Source: Mantamonas sphyraenae
Lineage: Eukaryota; CRuMs; Mantamonadidae
Assembly (NCBI GenBank): GCA_026936335.1
Contig: JAPMXV010000059.1
Coordinates: 1 to 64,000, forward strand
Direction: 5' to 3'
DNA length: 64,000 nucleotides
Position numbers and translations under genes: made by a program. Numbering within the stretch: position 1 is the first letter of the stretch; every line of letters starts with the position of its first letter. The notes beneath the pieces were generated by a model. It ran no database searches. It was given only the letters and a program-made list of their open reading frames with translations, and was not told where the DNA came from. This document shows, piece after piece, positions 1 to 11,500 of the stretch.

Positions 1-165
1 CCTAACCCTAACCCTAACCCTAACCCTAACCCTAACCCTAACCCTAACCCTAACCCTAACCCTAACCCTAACCCTAACCCTAACCCTAATTCTAACCCTA
101 ACCCTAACCCTAACCCTAATCCTAATTCTAACCCTAACCCTAATCCTAACCCTAACCCTAACCCT
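1..165. repeat. Telomeric repeat array (CCCTAA)n
   Basis: The window begins with uninterrupted CCCTAA units, the C-rich strand of a TTAGGG telomere reading into the chromosome. The first 85 or so bases are perfect. The inner half has degenerate units (CCTAAT, TCTAAC) mixed in, as is common where the true telomere meets the subtelomere. Unique sequence begins at about 166. This marks a real chromosome end. TTAGGG repeats occur in many eukaryotic groups, so they do not identify the lineage. Confidence 0.97.
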
Positions 166-444
166 GCGTTAACTCATGGGAATGTATTCAGCATCGGAGT
201 GATGAGTCCGGTCTATGATATCTGAGTTGTGCTTGTGTCCGATGGCAGGTCGCTGAGTTGGGTGGTGACATGGGGCAGTGGGCTCTGGGTGGGAGTGGAA
301 ATGTCGCTGGTGAGTGGGCGTCGTCCTGCAACGCCGCGCAGTCAGCACTGCCCATCCGCCTTCAACCAAAATATCACCAACACCCACAACACCTCCCACC
401 AGTCCAACACAATCCGCATACACTCCAGTACCACCACCACCACC
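166..444. other. Short unique subtelomeric spacer
   Basis: These roughly 280 bases separate the telomere repeats from the first predicted start codon. I see no repeat family, transposon relic or recognisable gene here. Open frames exist on both strands but have low-complexity, shadow-like compositions. The stretch presumably holds the promoter and 5' leader of the gene starting at 445. Confidence 0.5.
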
Positions 445-3400
445 ATGGACAACGACTACGCAAGCACTCCGAAGCAGCAACACACACCCAACATCTACCC
501 AGGGTGCGTTCTGCCTTTAACTCCGTTTTGTGACTGCCCGCTTCTCCCGCTTGCTTGCCTCCTCCATGCCTCCGTCGCTTCCCTGCACTCCTCCCCTGCA
601 TCTCCACTTCCCCATCACCCCCGTGGCTGCATTCTCCGCTCTTTTCCGATCCCCTCTCCCCTGTCACTGCCCTCCCCTTTGCCAGTTTTCCGGTCTGCCA
701 ATCTCCTTCGTTTTCCCCTCTCTGCTCGTTCCAGCCTCCCTTCACCCCGCTTCTCCCCTGACGGCGTCCATCCCGCCTTCCGCTCACCGTTCCCACCCCG
801 CCCTTCCTCTCCCGTCTCCCCACAGCTATGCGTACATGGTCCCTCCCATGGCTGCCCAGCCATTTCCGAACATGCTGCCCGTTTCTGGCGTACAAATCCC
901 GTACCAGCACCCACAACCACCCATCATCTGGGTCCCTGTCAACACCCACTCTCAGCAGCACCACGCATATGCTCATCGGGGCCACCCATACTACGTCTAC
1001 CCTCCTCCGCCGCCTCCTCAGGCGCGACAAACCGCCCAGATGCACTTCGCTCAGCCTCCGTCGCACCCTCCGCCTGCTCAGCCCACCAAAAACCACAACC
1101 GCGTCCCCAAACGCGTCAGCCCTGCCTTTGTCGGCATCACACGCACCACATCCACCACCACATCGTCGTCCTCCTCCCACCAGGCCACAAGGCAGACTGG
1201 AGACAGCGACGACGACGACGCAGACCAGGACACACACACACAAGACATCGGTGACGTGGAGGACCTGATGTTTCTGAACTTTGGTCACCATGAACCATGG
1301 TCAATCTCCAGCACAACAGAGTGGATGACCAGCTTAGGGATGGAGGCGTACGAAGAAAACGGCGAGGCAAACGACGCAACCCAGCAGCACGTGGACGACG
1401 AGTTGGATACTCAGGGTGCACTCTTCATTGCAGAAACTGGTGATGCCATGGATGAGGAGTACATGCCGCATGATGACAGCGACGACGACGCAGACGACAT
1501 GGAACAGGAGGACGCGGACGAATGGCAGCCGAGACACACACGAAGAGGTCACAAACGGCGTCGAGGAAGCCACACCAGCCGTCCTATTGATCCACAAAAG
1601 ATGAAAGACAACGGACAGCACAGGCGCAGGGTCACGGCTGGCAGTGGCACAGAGACAGGAACGTCGAGCACACGGGCAATGAGGGACAGGAACGGAGACA
1701 CGGGCACACGGAAGAAAGCAGGCGTGAACAAGACGAACAAGTTGCCAGATGGTGTTGTGCGCAAAGGGTGGTCGCGGGACTGGCGCAGTGACGAGCGCAG
1801 CTACAGCAACATGAAGGAGCACACGGCACTGCTGAACCACATGCACACCCTGGCCAATGAGCATCCTATCGACGACATCCCAGACCTCATGACCATACAG
1901 GCGCGTGTTGTGGTCTGTCATGGCACGCTGAACACGCTCGTCCAACAGATTCTGCTCGCTCTGGGCAACATTCCCCTCCCCCAGGGTGACATGGCCTTCT
2001 GCCTCACCCTTCTCGGCCGTGACATTGATCAACAGGAATGCAGCCATGCCATCCTCCACGCTGGTCTGGCCATGGGTGTGACAAAGGCTGGGTTGAAGGT
2101 TTGCTGGCTGGAGGAGCCACACGACCACGGCGACCCCAACTACGCCCTCCTCCACTTGCTCATGACAGAGATGGACACCCTCGGCGACAGGCCCCATCCC
2201 ACCACCTGGAAGCAGCACGAGCAGACCCAGCTGTGGCTACAGAAAGCACGACGCCCTGCTGACAACGAAAGCGACCCACACTGGACACAAGGCGACTACG
2301 ACCACCACCTCACCACCAACAAGGTGTACAAGTGGCATCCAGAGCCTGTGCGCAGTGGCTGGAGCACCAACCGGCACAACGACGAGCGTGGCAGCTGCAC
2401 GGCGCGGGAGTTCCTGACGCTGCTGGCACACATGAAGACACGCGCAGCCAAGTTCCCTCACCACCAGCACGCACACGAGAACCAGACACTGCGTGAGCTG
2501 ATCAACAACGGTGACCTGCTGTCCCTGCTGCGACACATCATCCTGGCGCTGGGCAACGTTGGCGTGCCGCCTGTCGACCTGGCCTTCTTTGTTCGCCTTC
2601 TCAGGCCACGCCTCACCTACAAGCAGGTCTGCCCTGCCATCAGCGCCACCCTCACTCGCGGTGTCACCTCCCTCTCACTCAAGATCGCCTGGCTCGACAA
2701 CCCCAAACCCAGCGACGCCACACTGCACACCCTCCTCCTCACCCTCATCGACCGCATCACACCCCACATCACCACACGCCCCACCACCACCGACGCCGTC
2801 AACGCCCTTTGCATTCCCAAGCTTCTTCTTCCTGAGCCAACAGAGGAGGAGTTGGTGGTCATGGAGGATGGGCTGCCAGATGGAGTTTTGCGCAGTGGTT
2901 GGACGCACTGGCGCAAGAGCGAGCGCATGCACAGCAACAAGAAGGAGCACACGGCACTGCTGAACCACATGCACACCCTGGCCAACCAGCATCCCATCGA
3001 CGACATCCCAGACCTCATGACCCTCCAGGCGCGTGTTGTGGTCTGCCATGGCAGCCTGTTGGCGCTGGTCCGACAGATTCAGCTCGCTCTGGGCAACATT
3101 CCCCTCTCCCAGGGCGACATGGCACTCTGCCTCACCCTTCTCGGTCGTAAAGTTGATCAACATGCGTGTATCCTTGTCATCAACGGCGCTGGTTTGGCCA
3201 GGGGTGTGACAAAGGCCGGGTTGAAGGTGTGCTGGCTGGAGGAGCCACACGACCACGGCGACCCCAACTACGCCCTCCTCCACCTCATCATGACAGAAAT
3301 GGACACCCTCGGCGACAGGCCCCACCCCAACACCTGGAAGAAGCACGAGCAGACCCAGCTGTGGCTGCAGAAAGCACGACGCCCTGCTGACAACAACAGC

Positions 3401-4019
3401 GACCCACACTGGACCCAATGCGACTACGACCACCACCTTCCCACCACCGAGATGGACAAGTGGCATCCTGAGTCTGTGCGCAGTGGCTGGAACAGTGGCC
3501 CTACCAGCGACGAGCGTGGCAGCTGCACGGCGCGGGAGTTCCAGACGCTGCTGGCGCACATGAAGACACGCGCAGCCAAGCACCCTCGCCATCAACACAC
3601 AAACGAGCACCAGGCACTGCGTGAGCTGATCAACAACGGCAGTCTGCAGTCCCTGCTGCGACACATCATCCTTGCGCTGGGCAACGTTGGCGTGCCGCCT
3701 GTCGACCTGGCCTTCTTTATCCGCCTCCTCAGGCCCCACGCCACCTACCAACAGGTGCAACAGGCCATCCGCAAAAATCTCACCCGTGGCGTCACCTCCC
3801 TCTCCCTCAAGGTCGCCTGGCTCGACAAACCCAAACCCAGCGACGCCACACTGCACACCCTCCTCCACACCCTCATCGACCGCATCACACCCCACATCGC
3901 CACTCGCCCCACCACCTATGCACTCGTCAACGCCTACCCCATCCCCCCCCTTCACCCTCCCCAAGCGCAAAGCCCCTTCCTCCTCCTCCTCCTCGTCCAA
4001 ACGTCAACGCCTCGAATGA
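445..4019 (+). CDS. Unrecognised protein with two A-B pairs of a novel repeated domain
   Basis: I do not recognise this family. Proposed exons are 445-503 and 826-4019; the intron has donor GTGCGT and acceptor CACAG and the phases agree (2 then 1). The product is about 1,083 residues. The first 90 or so are rich in P, Q, Y and H (prion-like), followed by an acidic and basic linker with clusters of D/E and K/R. Then come four related domains of about 150 residues in the order A-B-A'-B'. Each starts with a GW..(S)DER motif, then helices including KEHTALLNHMHTLAN in A or FLTLLAHMKTRAAK in B, then ILALGN, and ends near the motif KVCWLEEP (A) or AWLD.PKPSDATLH (B). The frame breaks at a C8 run (3943-3950). 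One base fewer joins the body to a tail with PKRK and KRQRLE, a likely bipartite nuclear signal, stopping at 4019. Without the correction the frame runs to 4351 through proline-rich sequence that looks non-coding. A nuclear role is inferred only from the tail. Confidence 0.7.
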
Positions 4020-4383
4020 ACCACCCTTTCATTCCCACACCATCTCCACTCACTCTCCCCTCCCCACCCACCCAACCACCCTCTGCATCACCTCATCCGG
4101 CAGTGTCACCCACCCTTCCCACCCTCCCTCTCCTCCCCATTCATCACCAACGCAACCTCCATCGCCTCATCCACCCGTCCTGCCTTCCTCCACCCTGCCT
4201 TCCTCACCATCCCCACCGTTTCCCTCCTCGGCTTCGCACCCCACGCCCGCAACACCTCCACAATCCTCTCATCCTCGCTCAATCCCTCTCTCCAGCACAG
4301 TCTCCTTCCCTCTCCAAATGCTCAACACCCCCGTTCCAACCGGCGACCTGAGTCGCGCTGACCAGACCAGCAAACAACCTTCC
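4020..4383. other. Pyrimidine-rich intergenic stretch
   Basis: This 364 bp stretch is dominated by C and T (CCTCC, CCCACC runs). It is open in one frame as a continuation of the upstream gene, but that frame encodes only proline/serine/histidine-rich filler. I read it as the 3' region of the upstream gene plus the promoter of the ankyrin gene. No other feature is visible. Confidence 0.5.
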
Positions 4384-5007
4384 ATGTCCACATACTCTGA
4401 ACTCCGTGACGTCACCCCTCTCGCAGGTGCATCGATCAACGGCCAGGTCGACATCATCCAAAAGCTTGTGGCCAACGGCGCCGACGTGGCCGAAATGATC
4501 AACGACCGCACCGCGCTCATGTGGGCCTCCCTCAACGGCCGGACTGAATCCGTGCTTGCGCTTCTCAACGCCGGCGCCCCTGTCGACCAGGCCTCCCCAT
4601 ATGGGTGGACGGCCCTCATGAGTGCCTCCCAACGCAACAAGGCCTCCACCGTCCGCGCCCTTCTCGACGCTGGCGCCGATCCAAACGCCGTGAAGCAGAA
4701 CGGTGGCACAGCACTCATGTCTGCGTCACGCAAAGGTGCCACTGACGCCGTGAAAGCCCTCCTCGCCGCCGGGGCCGACGTCGATGCCTGTGACGACAAC
4801 GGCACGACGGCCCTGATGCTCGCTTCGCGCTTCTCGCTCCCCGTCACCGTCCGAGCCCTTCTCTCTGCCTCTCCTGACGTCCATGCCCTTGACAACGAGG
4901 ACCACAATGCTCTCCACCTCACCAACTCTCTCCCCATCGTCCACCTCCTCGTCGAGGCCGGCGCGGACGCAAATCATGCGTCCGACGTCCTTCTCTACAG
5001 CCAGTAG
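4384..5007 (+). CDS. Small ankyrin-repeat protein
   Basis: About 207 residues, almost entirely ankyrin repeats: at least five copies of the pattern TALM.AS..G....V.ALL.AGAD. Examples are the units at DRTALMWASLNGR, GWTALMSASQRNK and GTTALMLASRFSL. The last unit (DHNALHLTNSLPIVHLLVEAGAD) is truncated and followed by a short tail. No other domain, signal peptide or membrane segment is visible, so a cytosolic or nuclear protein-binding scaffold is likely. An in-frame ATG at 4318 would add 22 residues; 4384 is preferred because it starts closer to the fold. The stop is only 13 bp from the stop of the convergent LRR gene. Confidence 0.85.
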   Translation: MSTYSELRDVTPLAGASINGQVDIIQKLVANGADVAEMINDRTALMWASLNGRTESVLALLNAGAPVDQASPYGWTALMSASQRNKASTVRALLDAGADPNAVKQNGGTALMSASRKGATDAVKALLAAGADVDACDDNGTTALMLASRFSLPVTVRALLSASPDVHALDNEDHNALHLTNSLPIVHLLVEAGADANHASDVLLYSQ

Positions 5008-5020
5008 ACCACTTCATTCT

Positions 5021-8000
5021 TCATTTCCTGCCCTTTGCCGGCGCTGCACCAACTCCCAGCCCACCAAACAGTTCTCCAAACCCAAGCCCGGCCATCAGGG
5101 ACTCCATGTCCTTCTCCACGACGTCATCCTTCCCCTTTCCCTTCCCTTTCTCTTTCTTCTCCTCCTCCTCGCTCCGACCAAACAACCCTGCAAAGCCCAA
5201 GCTTGCGGCCATCGAATCCTCCTTCTCCTTCTCCTTCTCCTCCTTCTCCTTCCCCCCTCCTCCTCCTCGCTCCCACCAAACAACCCACCAAAACCCAAGC
5301 TCGCCGCACTCGCCTCCTCCTCCTTCTCCTTCCCCTTCCCAACCTCCTCCTTCTTCTTCCCATCTCCTTCAAACACATCATCAAACACCGAGCTCACATT
5401 CCCCCACAGCTCTGCAAACAAATCCGTTTCCATCGCCTCATCCAGCTCCTTCTGCGATGCCCGTCGCCTTCCTCCCCTCGCCTCCGCCTCTCTCTCCTCT
5501 GCCTCGCTCTTCACATCCACCTCCTTCAAATCAAACCCCAGCTCCGCCGCCGCCTTTTCCTCCTTTTCCTTCTTCTTCCTCTCCTCCTCCGCCTCCTTTT
5601 CCTTGTCCCCATCCCCGAACCACCCGGCCACCACATCCCCAAGGTTCTCAAACGCCTCCACAATCGCATCTCCCAAATCCTCCTCCTCCTCCTCCTCCTC
5701 CTCTTTCACAGCCTCCTTCTTGGCGTCCCCTCCGAAAAACCCAAAGAACCCTTCCTCCTGCGCCTGGTTGTACCGCCGCAGATACGACAGCGCCTTGCCC
5801 TTCTCCACCACGGCGCGCGGCGGGAACCGCATCCGCTGGTTGTCACCGCAATCAAACGCAAGCAGATCCTCGAAAGCGCCCATCGAGTCTGGCAGCCGCT
5901 CCAGCTGGTTGTTGTTCAAAAAGATTGTCCGCAGGCTCTGCATCGTTCCAAACTCTTGCGGCAACTCACGCAACTGGTTGAACGACACGTTCAGCGACAC
6001 CAGCCGCTCCAGCTTCAGGATGCTTTGCGGCAGCTTTGTCAGCTTGTTGTCAAACGCAGACAGGTCTTCCAGCGCCGTGCACTGCCCAATCTGCATCGGC
6101 AAGTGTGTCAGCCGGTTGCTGTTTGCAGACAGCAGCGTCAGCCCACTGCACTCCTCCAACTCCACCGGCAGCTCCTCCAGCCGGTTTCCGTTCACACTCA
6201 GCTGCTCCAGCGCACGGCACAGGCCCACCCTCCCAGGCAGCGCCTCCAGCTGGTTGTCGTCCACTTCCAGGCACACGAGCTTGCTCAGGTTGCCCACCGC
6301 TTCCGACAGGCTCTGCACACGATTGCGACTCAGCAGCAGCTGCTCCAGGCCTTGCAGCTCAAACACGCACTCCGGCACATGCTCAAACTGGTTGTCGCTC
6401 AGATCCAGCACCGCCAGCGACTGGATGTGGCCCAGCTCCACGGGCAGATCACTCAGGTGGTTGTGATTCAGGTACAGAGTGTGCAGCCGTTGCAGCCGGT
6501 CCACACGCTCGGGCACCGTTCGCAGGCCGTTGTTGTTCAGAAACACCTCTTTTGCGCTCTTCACTCGGCACACCTCCTCCACAATCGCCTCCAGCTCCAG
6601 GTCAGGCCAGTTGCTCACGTCTACCGTCTCTGCTTGGCCTTCGCGGCACTGCTTCACGTACGCCTCCAGCTCCTCAACCATCGCCGCCTGCTGCGCCAGG
6701 TGGTTCACAAACGTCTGCGCTGGGATTCGGCTCATGAACGAGCTTGGCAGCGTCTCAAACGGATTTCCTCCCAGCTTCAGTGCCGCCAGCTCCGTCAGCT
6801 TGCCCAGACTCAACGGCACCCTCTTCAGTTCGTTGTCCTCCAGATTCAGCGCCGTCAGCGTCACCATGTCTCCCATTCGTTCCGGCAGCTCCTGCACCTC
6901 GTTCCGTGCCAGGTCCAGCGTCTGCAGACTGCCCAGCTTCGACACCGTGTAGTGCAGCCGCCGCACACGGTTGTCGCTCATCAGCAGGTGCACCACATTG
7001 CTCTGCTCGCAAAACGTACTCGGGATCTCCGAGATGCTGTTTCCTTGCAGCAACAGCGTGTGCAGCTTCGGCAGCTTCCGGACCACGCTCGGAAACTCTT
7101 CCAGCCGGTTCTCCGCCAAATTCAGCACCTGCAGACTTTCAGCCAGGAAGAACAGATTCTTTGGCAGTGCCGTCAACTCGTTCCGCGGCAGATACAGCTC
7201 TTCCAGATTTGCAAACGCCCCGTTCCTCATCATGCTGTCCAGTTGCTGCACCCGGTTGAATCCCACAGACAGCCGCACAAGCTTGGGCAGCGCATCCGAC
7301 AGCTCGCTCGGCACCTCGCGGATGCTGTTCCCGTCCAAGCGCAGCCTGCGCACACGCTTGCCCACCTTGCGCAGCTCTTCCACAGGCACCTCCGACAGCG
7401 ATTTTTGGCTGAGGTTCACTCCGTCTGCCTTCACCTTCTTTGCCTTCGCCACAACCTGTTCCACAGACGGGCCCCGCACCGGTTCCATCACCACAGGTTC
7501 CCGCTCACGAACTGGCTTCTTGCCCTTCTTCTTCTTCTCCTCCTCCTCCTCCTCAACCGCCGCTTCCACCTCCTTCGCCGTCACCATCATGCTCTGACGC
7601 CGCGTTTCCTTCCTTTGCTCCTGCTTCTCTCGCCGTCTCGCCATCCTCTCTGCCATGTCGTCCGCCTGCGCAGAGTCCTCCCCTCCATCCACCGCCACAT
7701 ACACCCCTTGTTCCTCCTCCTCCTGCTCCCCCTCCTCCTCATCACTTTGCGCCTCCTCTCCTTGCAGCTCTGCATAGATCGACATCCGTGACTTGCGCCT
7801 TTCCTCCGCCTTCTTCTCCCGCCGTGCCAATCTCTCCGCCACCTCCTCCTCCCGCAACTCCTCCTTCGCCACCACCACCTCCTTCGCCACCACCTCCTCC
7901 TTCTCCTCCACCTTCACATTCTCCTCCTCCTCCTCCTCCTCTTCATCATCCTGCGCCTCCTCCCCTGCAGCTCTGCATAGATCGACATCCGAGATTGCCT

Positions 8001-8309
8001 TCGCCTCTCCCTGCGCTCATCCTCCTCGCTCTTCTTCGTCTCCTCCTGCTTGACCTCCTTCACCCCGGTCCTAGCCGCCACCTCTTGCACATCTGCCACC
8101 TTTTTCGCATTTGCCTTCTCCTCCATTGCATTTGCCTTGGCCACCTCCTCCTGCACGACGGCCGTGCTCTTTCGCCGTGCCTCCTTTCGCCGCTCCCGCT
8201 TTTGCTTCCGTCTTGCCATCCTTGCCGCCATGTCGTCATCCTCATCACCCCCGTTTCCTCCCCATTCATTCGCAGGCTTCAAAATGTCAAAGTCTGTGCG
8301 TACGTGCAT
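5021..8309 (-). CDS. Leucine-rich-repeat protein with charged ends (frame broken twice)
   Basis: The corrected product is about 1,096 residues. The N-terminal third is charged and coiled-coil-like and repeats a cassette: basic MARR.K..RR stretches followed by RMSIYAELQG and an acidic run. The centre (plus-strand coordinates about 7400 down to 5800) holds some 20 LRRs of the Shoc2/Ras-suppressor kind (L..L.LS.N.L..LP), in two blocks split by a helical insert. The C-terminus carries repeated short patches such as SLGFGGLFG, AASLGFAGLFG and LGFGELFGG separated by E/K runs. The frame breaks at a C4 run (7962-7965) and a C6 run (5252-5257). One extra base at each site restores continuous, motif-matched protein; the uncorrected open frame is 5095-7917. 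The start at 8309 is the first good ATG; 8231 is an alternative. LRR proteins of this type act as intracellular scaffolds, often in Ras-like signalling; the partner here is unknown. Confidence 0.8.
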
Positions 8310-8562
8310 CACCCATGCCCTTGTCAGCGCTTCCACAAAACCAACGTTGGAAAATTCACCCTCCCTCCGCAAAACCCACCGTCGTTGTGTGACATGCTTG
8401 CCTGCACACGCTGCACCGCACCCCACTCTGTCAGCATCGACCCTTGCATCCTCCCACCTTCCACCTCCCCACCTCTCCTCCCATCTCCCTCTCCACACAC
8501 ACCTTCCCAAAAACTCGTTTGTTGCCCCGCCTTGCGCCATCTCCCCCATCCGAATCGTAAAC

Positions 8563-11500
8563 ATGATGGCGTGCCATATCAGGCACACATTGCTCATTCT
8601 AGGCTGTCTCTTGGCAGCTCTAGTGCTCGGTGATCTCAACTCCGAGTGGAGCGCGGACGATGACTATTCCACGGAAGGTACGTTTCGCAAACCTTCTCCT
8701 TATCCTTAGCCACATTGCATCAAGCTCCGTCCACATGTGTTCTCCCCGTTTCCATTCTGCCACCGTCTCTTGCTCCCTATTGCGCCGGCTGGAGCCGTCC
8801 GGAAAGTCCCTCCGCGCGTTTTTTTTCTCGCCTCCTACAGAATGCTGACCTTATCCCGCTCCGCCCGCGCAGATCTTGACCGTGGTGTCGATGACGACAT
8901 GTTTGAGGAATCTTCATCGACGTACAGCGAATCTGGTGCAGGGTATGTCATTTCAGAATCTCCTGGTGGCATGCAAAACGCGCAAACACAATACGCGTCG
9001 AATCCCTCCGCATCTGTGTATGGCCCAGCCCGGCCCACCGGCCTTGACTACGGCCGTGTGTCGCCTCACCAATCCATGCAAACCACGCACACCGTGCTTG
9101 CGGGCACATCTACGCCCACCCATACAGCTAGCGTCTCCTCCGGCAACGCTGAGCCCTCGAAACGTTCTCTTGCCGATTCCTGGGATGATTGGGGAGACTT
9201 TGGCAACCACGGCAACGACGGTTTGGGCAAACATGGCAATGACGGCAACAATGGTTGGGGGAACCACAACAACAAGAACAACAACAACGGCAAGGCAAAG
9301 GCCAAAGGCCATGGCAACGACGACGGCCTCGGCCTGAATCTCGGCCTCGACCTTCACCTCGACGGCAAGAAGACCAACAAGAAGAAGGGCAACGACAACA
9401 AGCAGGATCCCTGGAAGGCCAACGACGCAGGTGACCAGCACCGCCCTGTGCAGGCTTGCCGCAAGGTCGCAAACCTGCAAACCGTCAAGGGGTCCATTTC
9501 CGACGCCTCCATGGACGAGAGCAACTGCTGGTTGATCTCTCCCGGACGCAGGGACGTGTGCGATGTGCGTGTCGAGGTTGACCGTGTCAAGGTGCCTGAA
9601 AAGTGCCCTGTGCGCTTCTACGACACACGCGACACGCAAAAGCCCATCGACCTCAAGCGCTCCGTCGAAAAGAAGGATGACGAAGGTCCCATGCGTTTCA
9701 AGCTCCACACAAAGTCGCGTGGCCTCCTGCTGCAGTATGTCGCCCCAGACGTCGATGACCTGATCGGCGCCGCCCTCGGAGGCGACCATGACAACTTTGG
9801 CGGCGGCGGCTTTGGCGGCCTGGTTTCCGACGCAAACCGCGTCGACTTTGCGCGCTTTGGCTTTGAGGCCAAGTACGAACTCGTCTTTACAGACACCTGT
9901 GGCGTCTGTGGCGGCGACGACTCGGCCTGCAAGGGCTGCGACGGCAAGGCTGTTGCAAAACCAGGCAAGCCCGCAAAGAAGGATACCTGTGGCGTCTGCG
10001 CAGGTGATGACTCCTCCTGCCGCGGCTGCGATGGCAAGCTCTACCCCAACGGCGGCAAGAAGGTCAAGGATGCCTGTGGCGTCTGCGGCGGCGACAACAG
10101 CGCATGCCGCGGTTGTGACGGCAAGCTCTACCCCAAGGGCGGCAAGCCCGTCAAGGACGCCTGTGGCGTCTGTGGCGGCGACGCCTCGTCTTGTCGCGGC
10201 TGCGACGGCAACCTGTACCCCAACGGCAACAAGGCTGTCGTCGACAAGTGCGGCGTCTGCAAGGGCGACAACTCAGCCTGCAAGGGCTGCGACGGCAAAC
10301 TCTACCCCAACGGCGGCAAGGTTGTACCCGACGCCTGCGGCATCTGCAACGGCGACAACAGCACCTGCAAGGGTTGCGACGGCAAGCTCTACCCCAAGGG
10401 TGGCAAGCCTGTCAAGGACAACTGTGGCGTCTGCGGCGGCGACGACTCGACCTGCCGTGGATGTGACGGCAAGCTCTACCCCAAGCCAGGCACAAAGGTT
10501 GTCAAGGACAAGTGTGGCGTCTGCGGCGGCGACAACAGCGCATGCCGTGGCTGCGACGGCAAGCTCTACGCATCCGGAGACCGCAAGGTCAACGATCGCT
10601 GCGGCGTCTGCGGAGGCGACAACACCGCTTGCCGCGGCTGCGACGGCGTCGTTGTCCCGCCACCAGGCAAGCCCAAGGCAAAGGACGACTGCGGAGTCTG
10701 TGGAGGCGACAACAGCGCCTGCCGCGGCTGCGACGGCAAGCTCTATCCCAACGGCAACAAGACCGTGTACGACAAGTGCGGCGTCTGCGGAGGCGATGAC
10801 TCATCCTGCCTCGGCTGCGACGGCAAGCACTATCCCAAGGGCGATCGCAAGGTCAAGGACAAGTGTGGCGTCTGCGCAGGTGACGACTCGACCTGCCGCG
10901 GCTGCGACGGCAAGATCGTGCCCCCGCCGGGCAAGCCCAAGGCCAAGGACCCATGTGGCGTTTGCGGAGGCGACGGCAAAACCTGTGCCGGTTGCGACGG
11001 CGTGCCAAACTCGGGCAAGACCAAGGACAAGTGCGGCGTCTGTGGAGGCGACAGCAAGAGCTGTGCAGGATGCGACGGCGTGCCAAACTCGGGCAAAAAG
11101 GTCGATGTCTGCGGCGTCTGCGGAGGCGACGGCAAGCACTGCCTCGGCTGCGACGGCAAGCCAAACTCGGGCCACAAGAACGACGCCTGCGGCGTTTGCA
11201 AGGGCGACAACTCCACATGCAAGGGCTGCGACGGCGTGCCCAACTCGGGCAAGAAGCTCGACGGCTGCGGCGTCTGCGGAGGCGACGACTCATCCTGCCG
11301 TGGCTGCGACGGTAAACTCTACCGCCGCAGCCCGTCCACACGACCTCAAGTTGACGGATGCGGCGTGTGCGGAGGCGACAACTCAAAATGCCGCGGTTGC
11401 GACGGAAAACTCTATCCCAAGGGCGGCAAGCCTGTCTATGACAAGTGTGGCGTCTGCAACGGAGACGATTCGTCGTGCAAGGGATGCGACGGCGTACCCA

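Noticed and set aside
1..165. TTAGGG telomere as evidence for a vertebrate source
   Set aside because: The same repeat occurs in fungi, amoebae and many protists. The gene density, introns and protein architectures do not fit a vertebrate.
530..4351. Proline/serine-rich extension of the first gene to 4351
   Set aside because: After the C8 run the frame encodes low-complexity P/S/H sequence, while the alternate frame gives an NLS-like tail and a stop at 4019. The extension is better read as 3' UTR and spacer.
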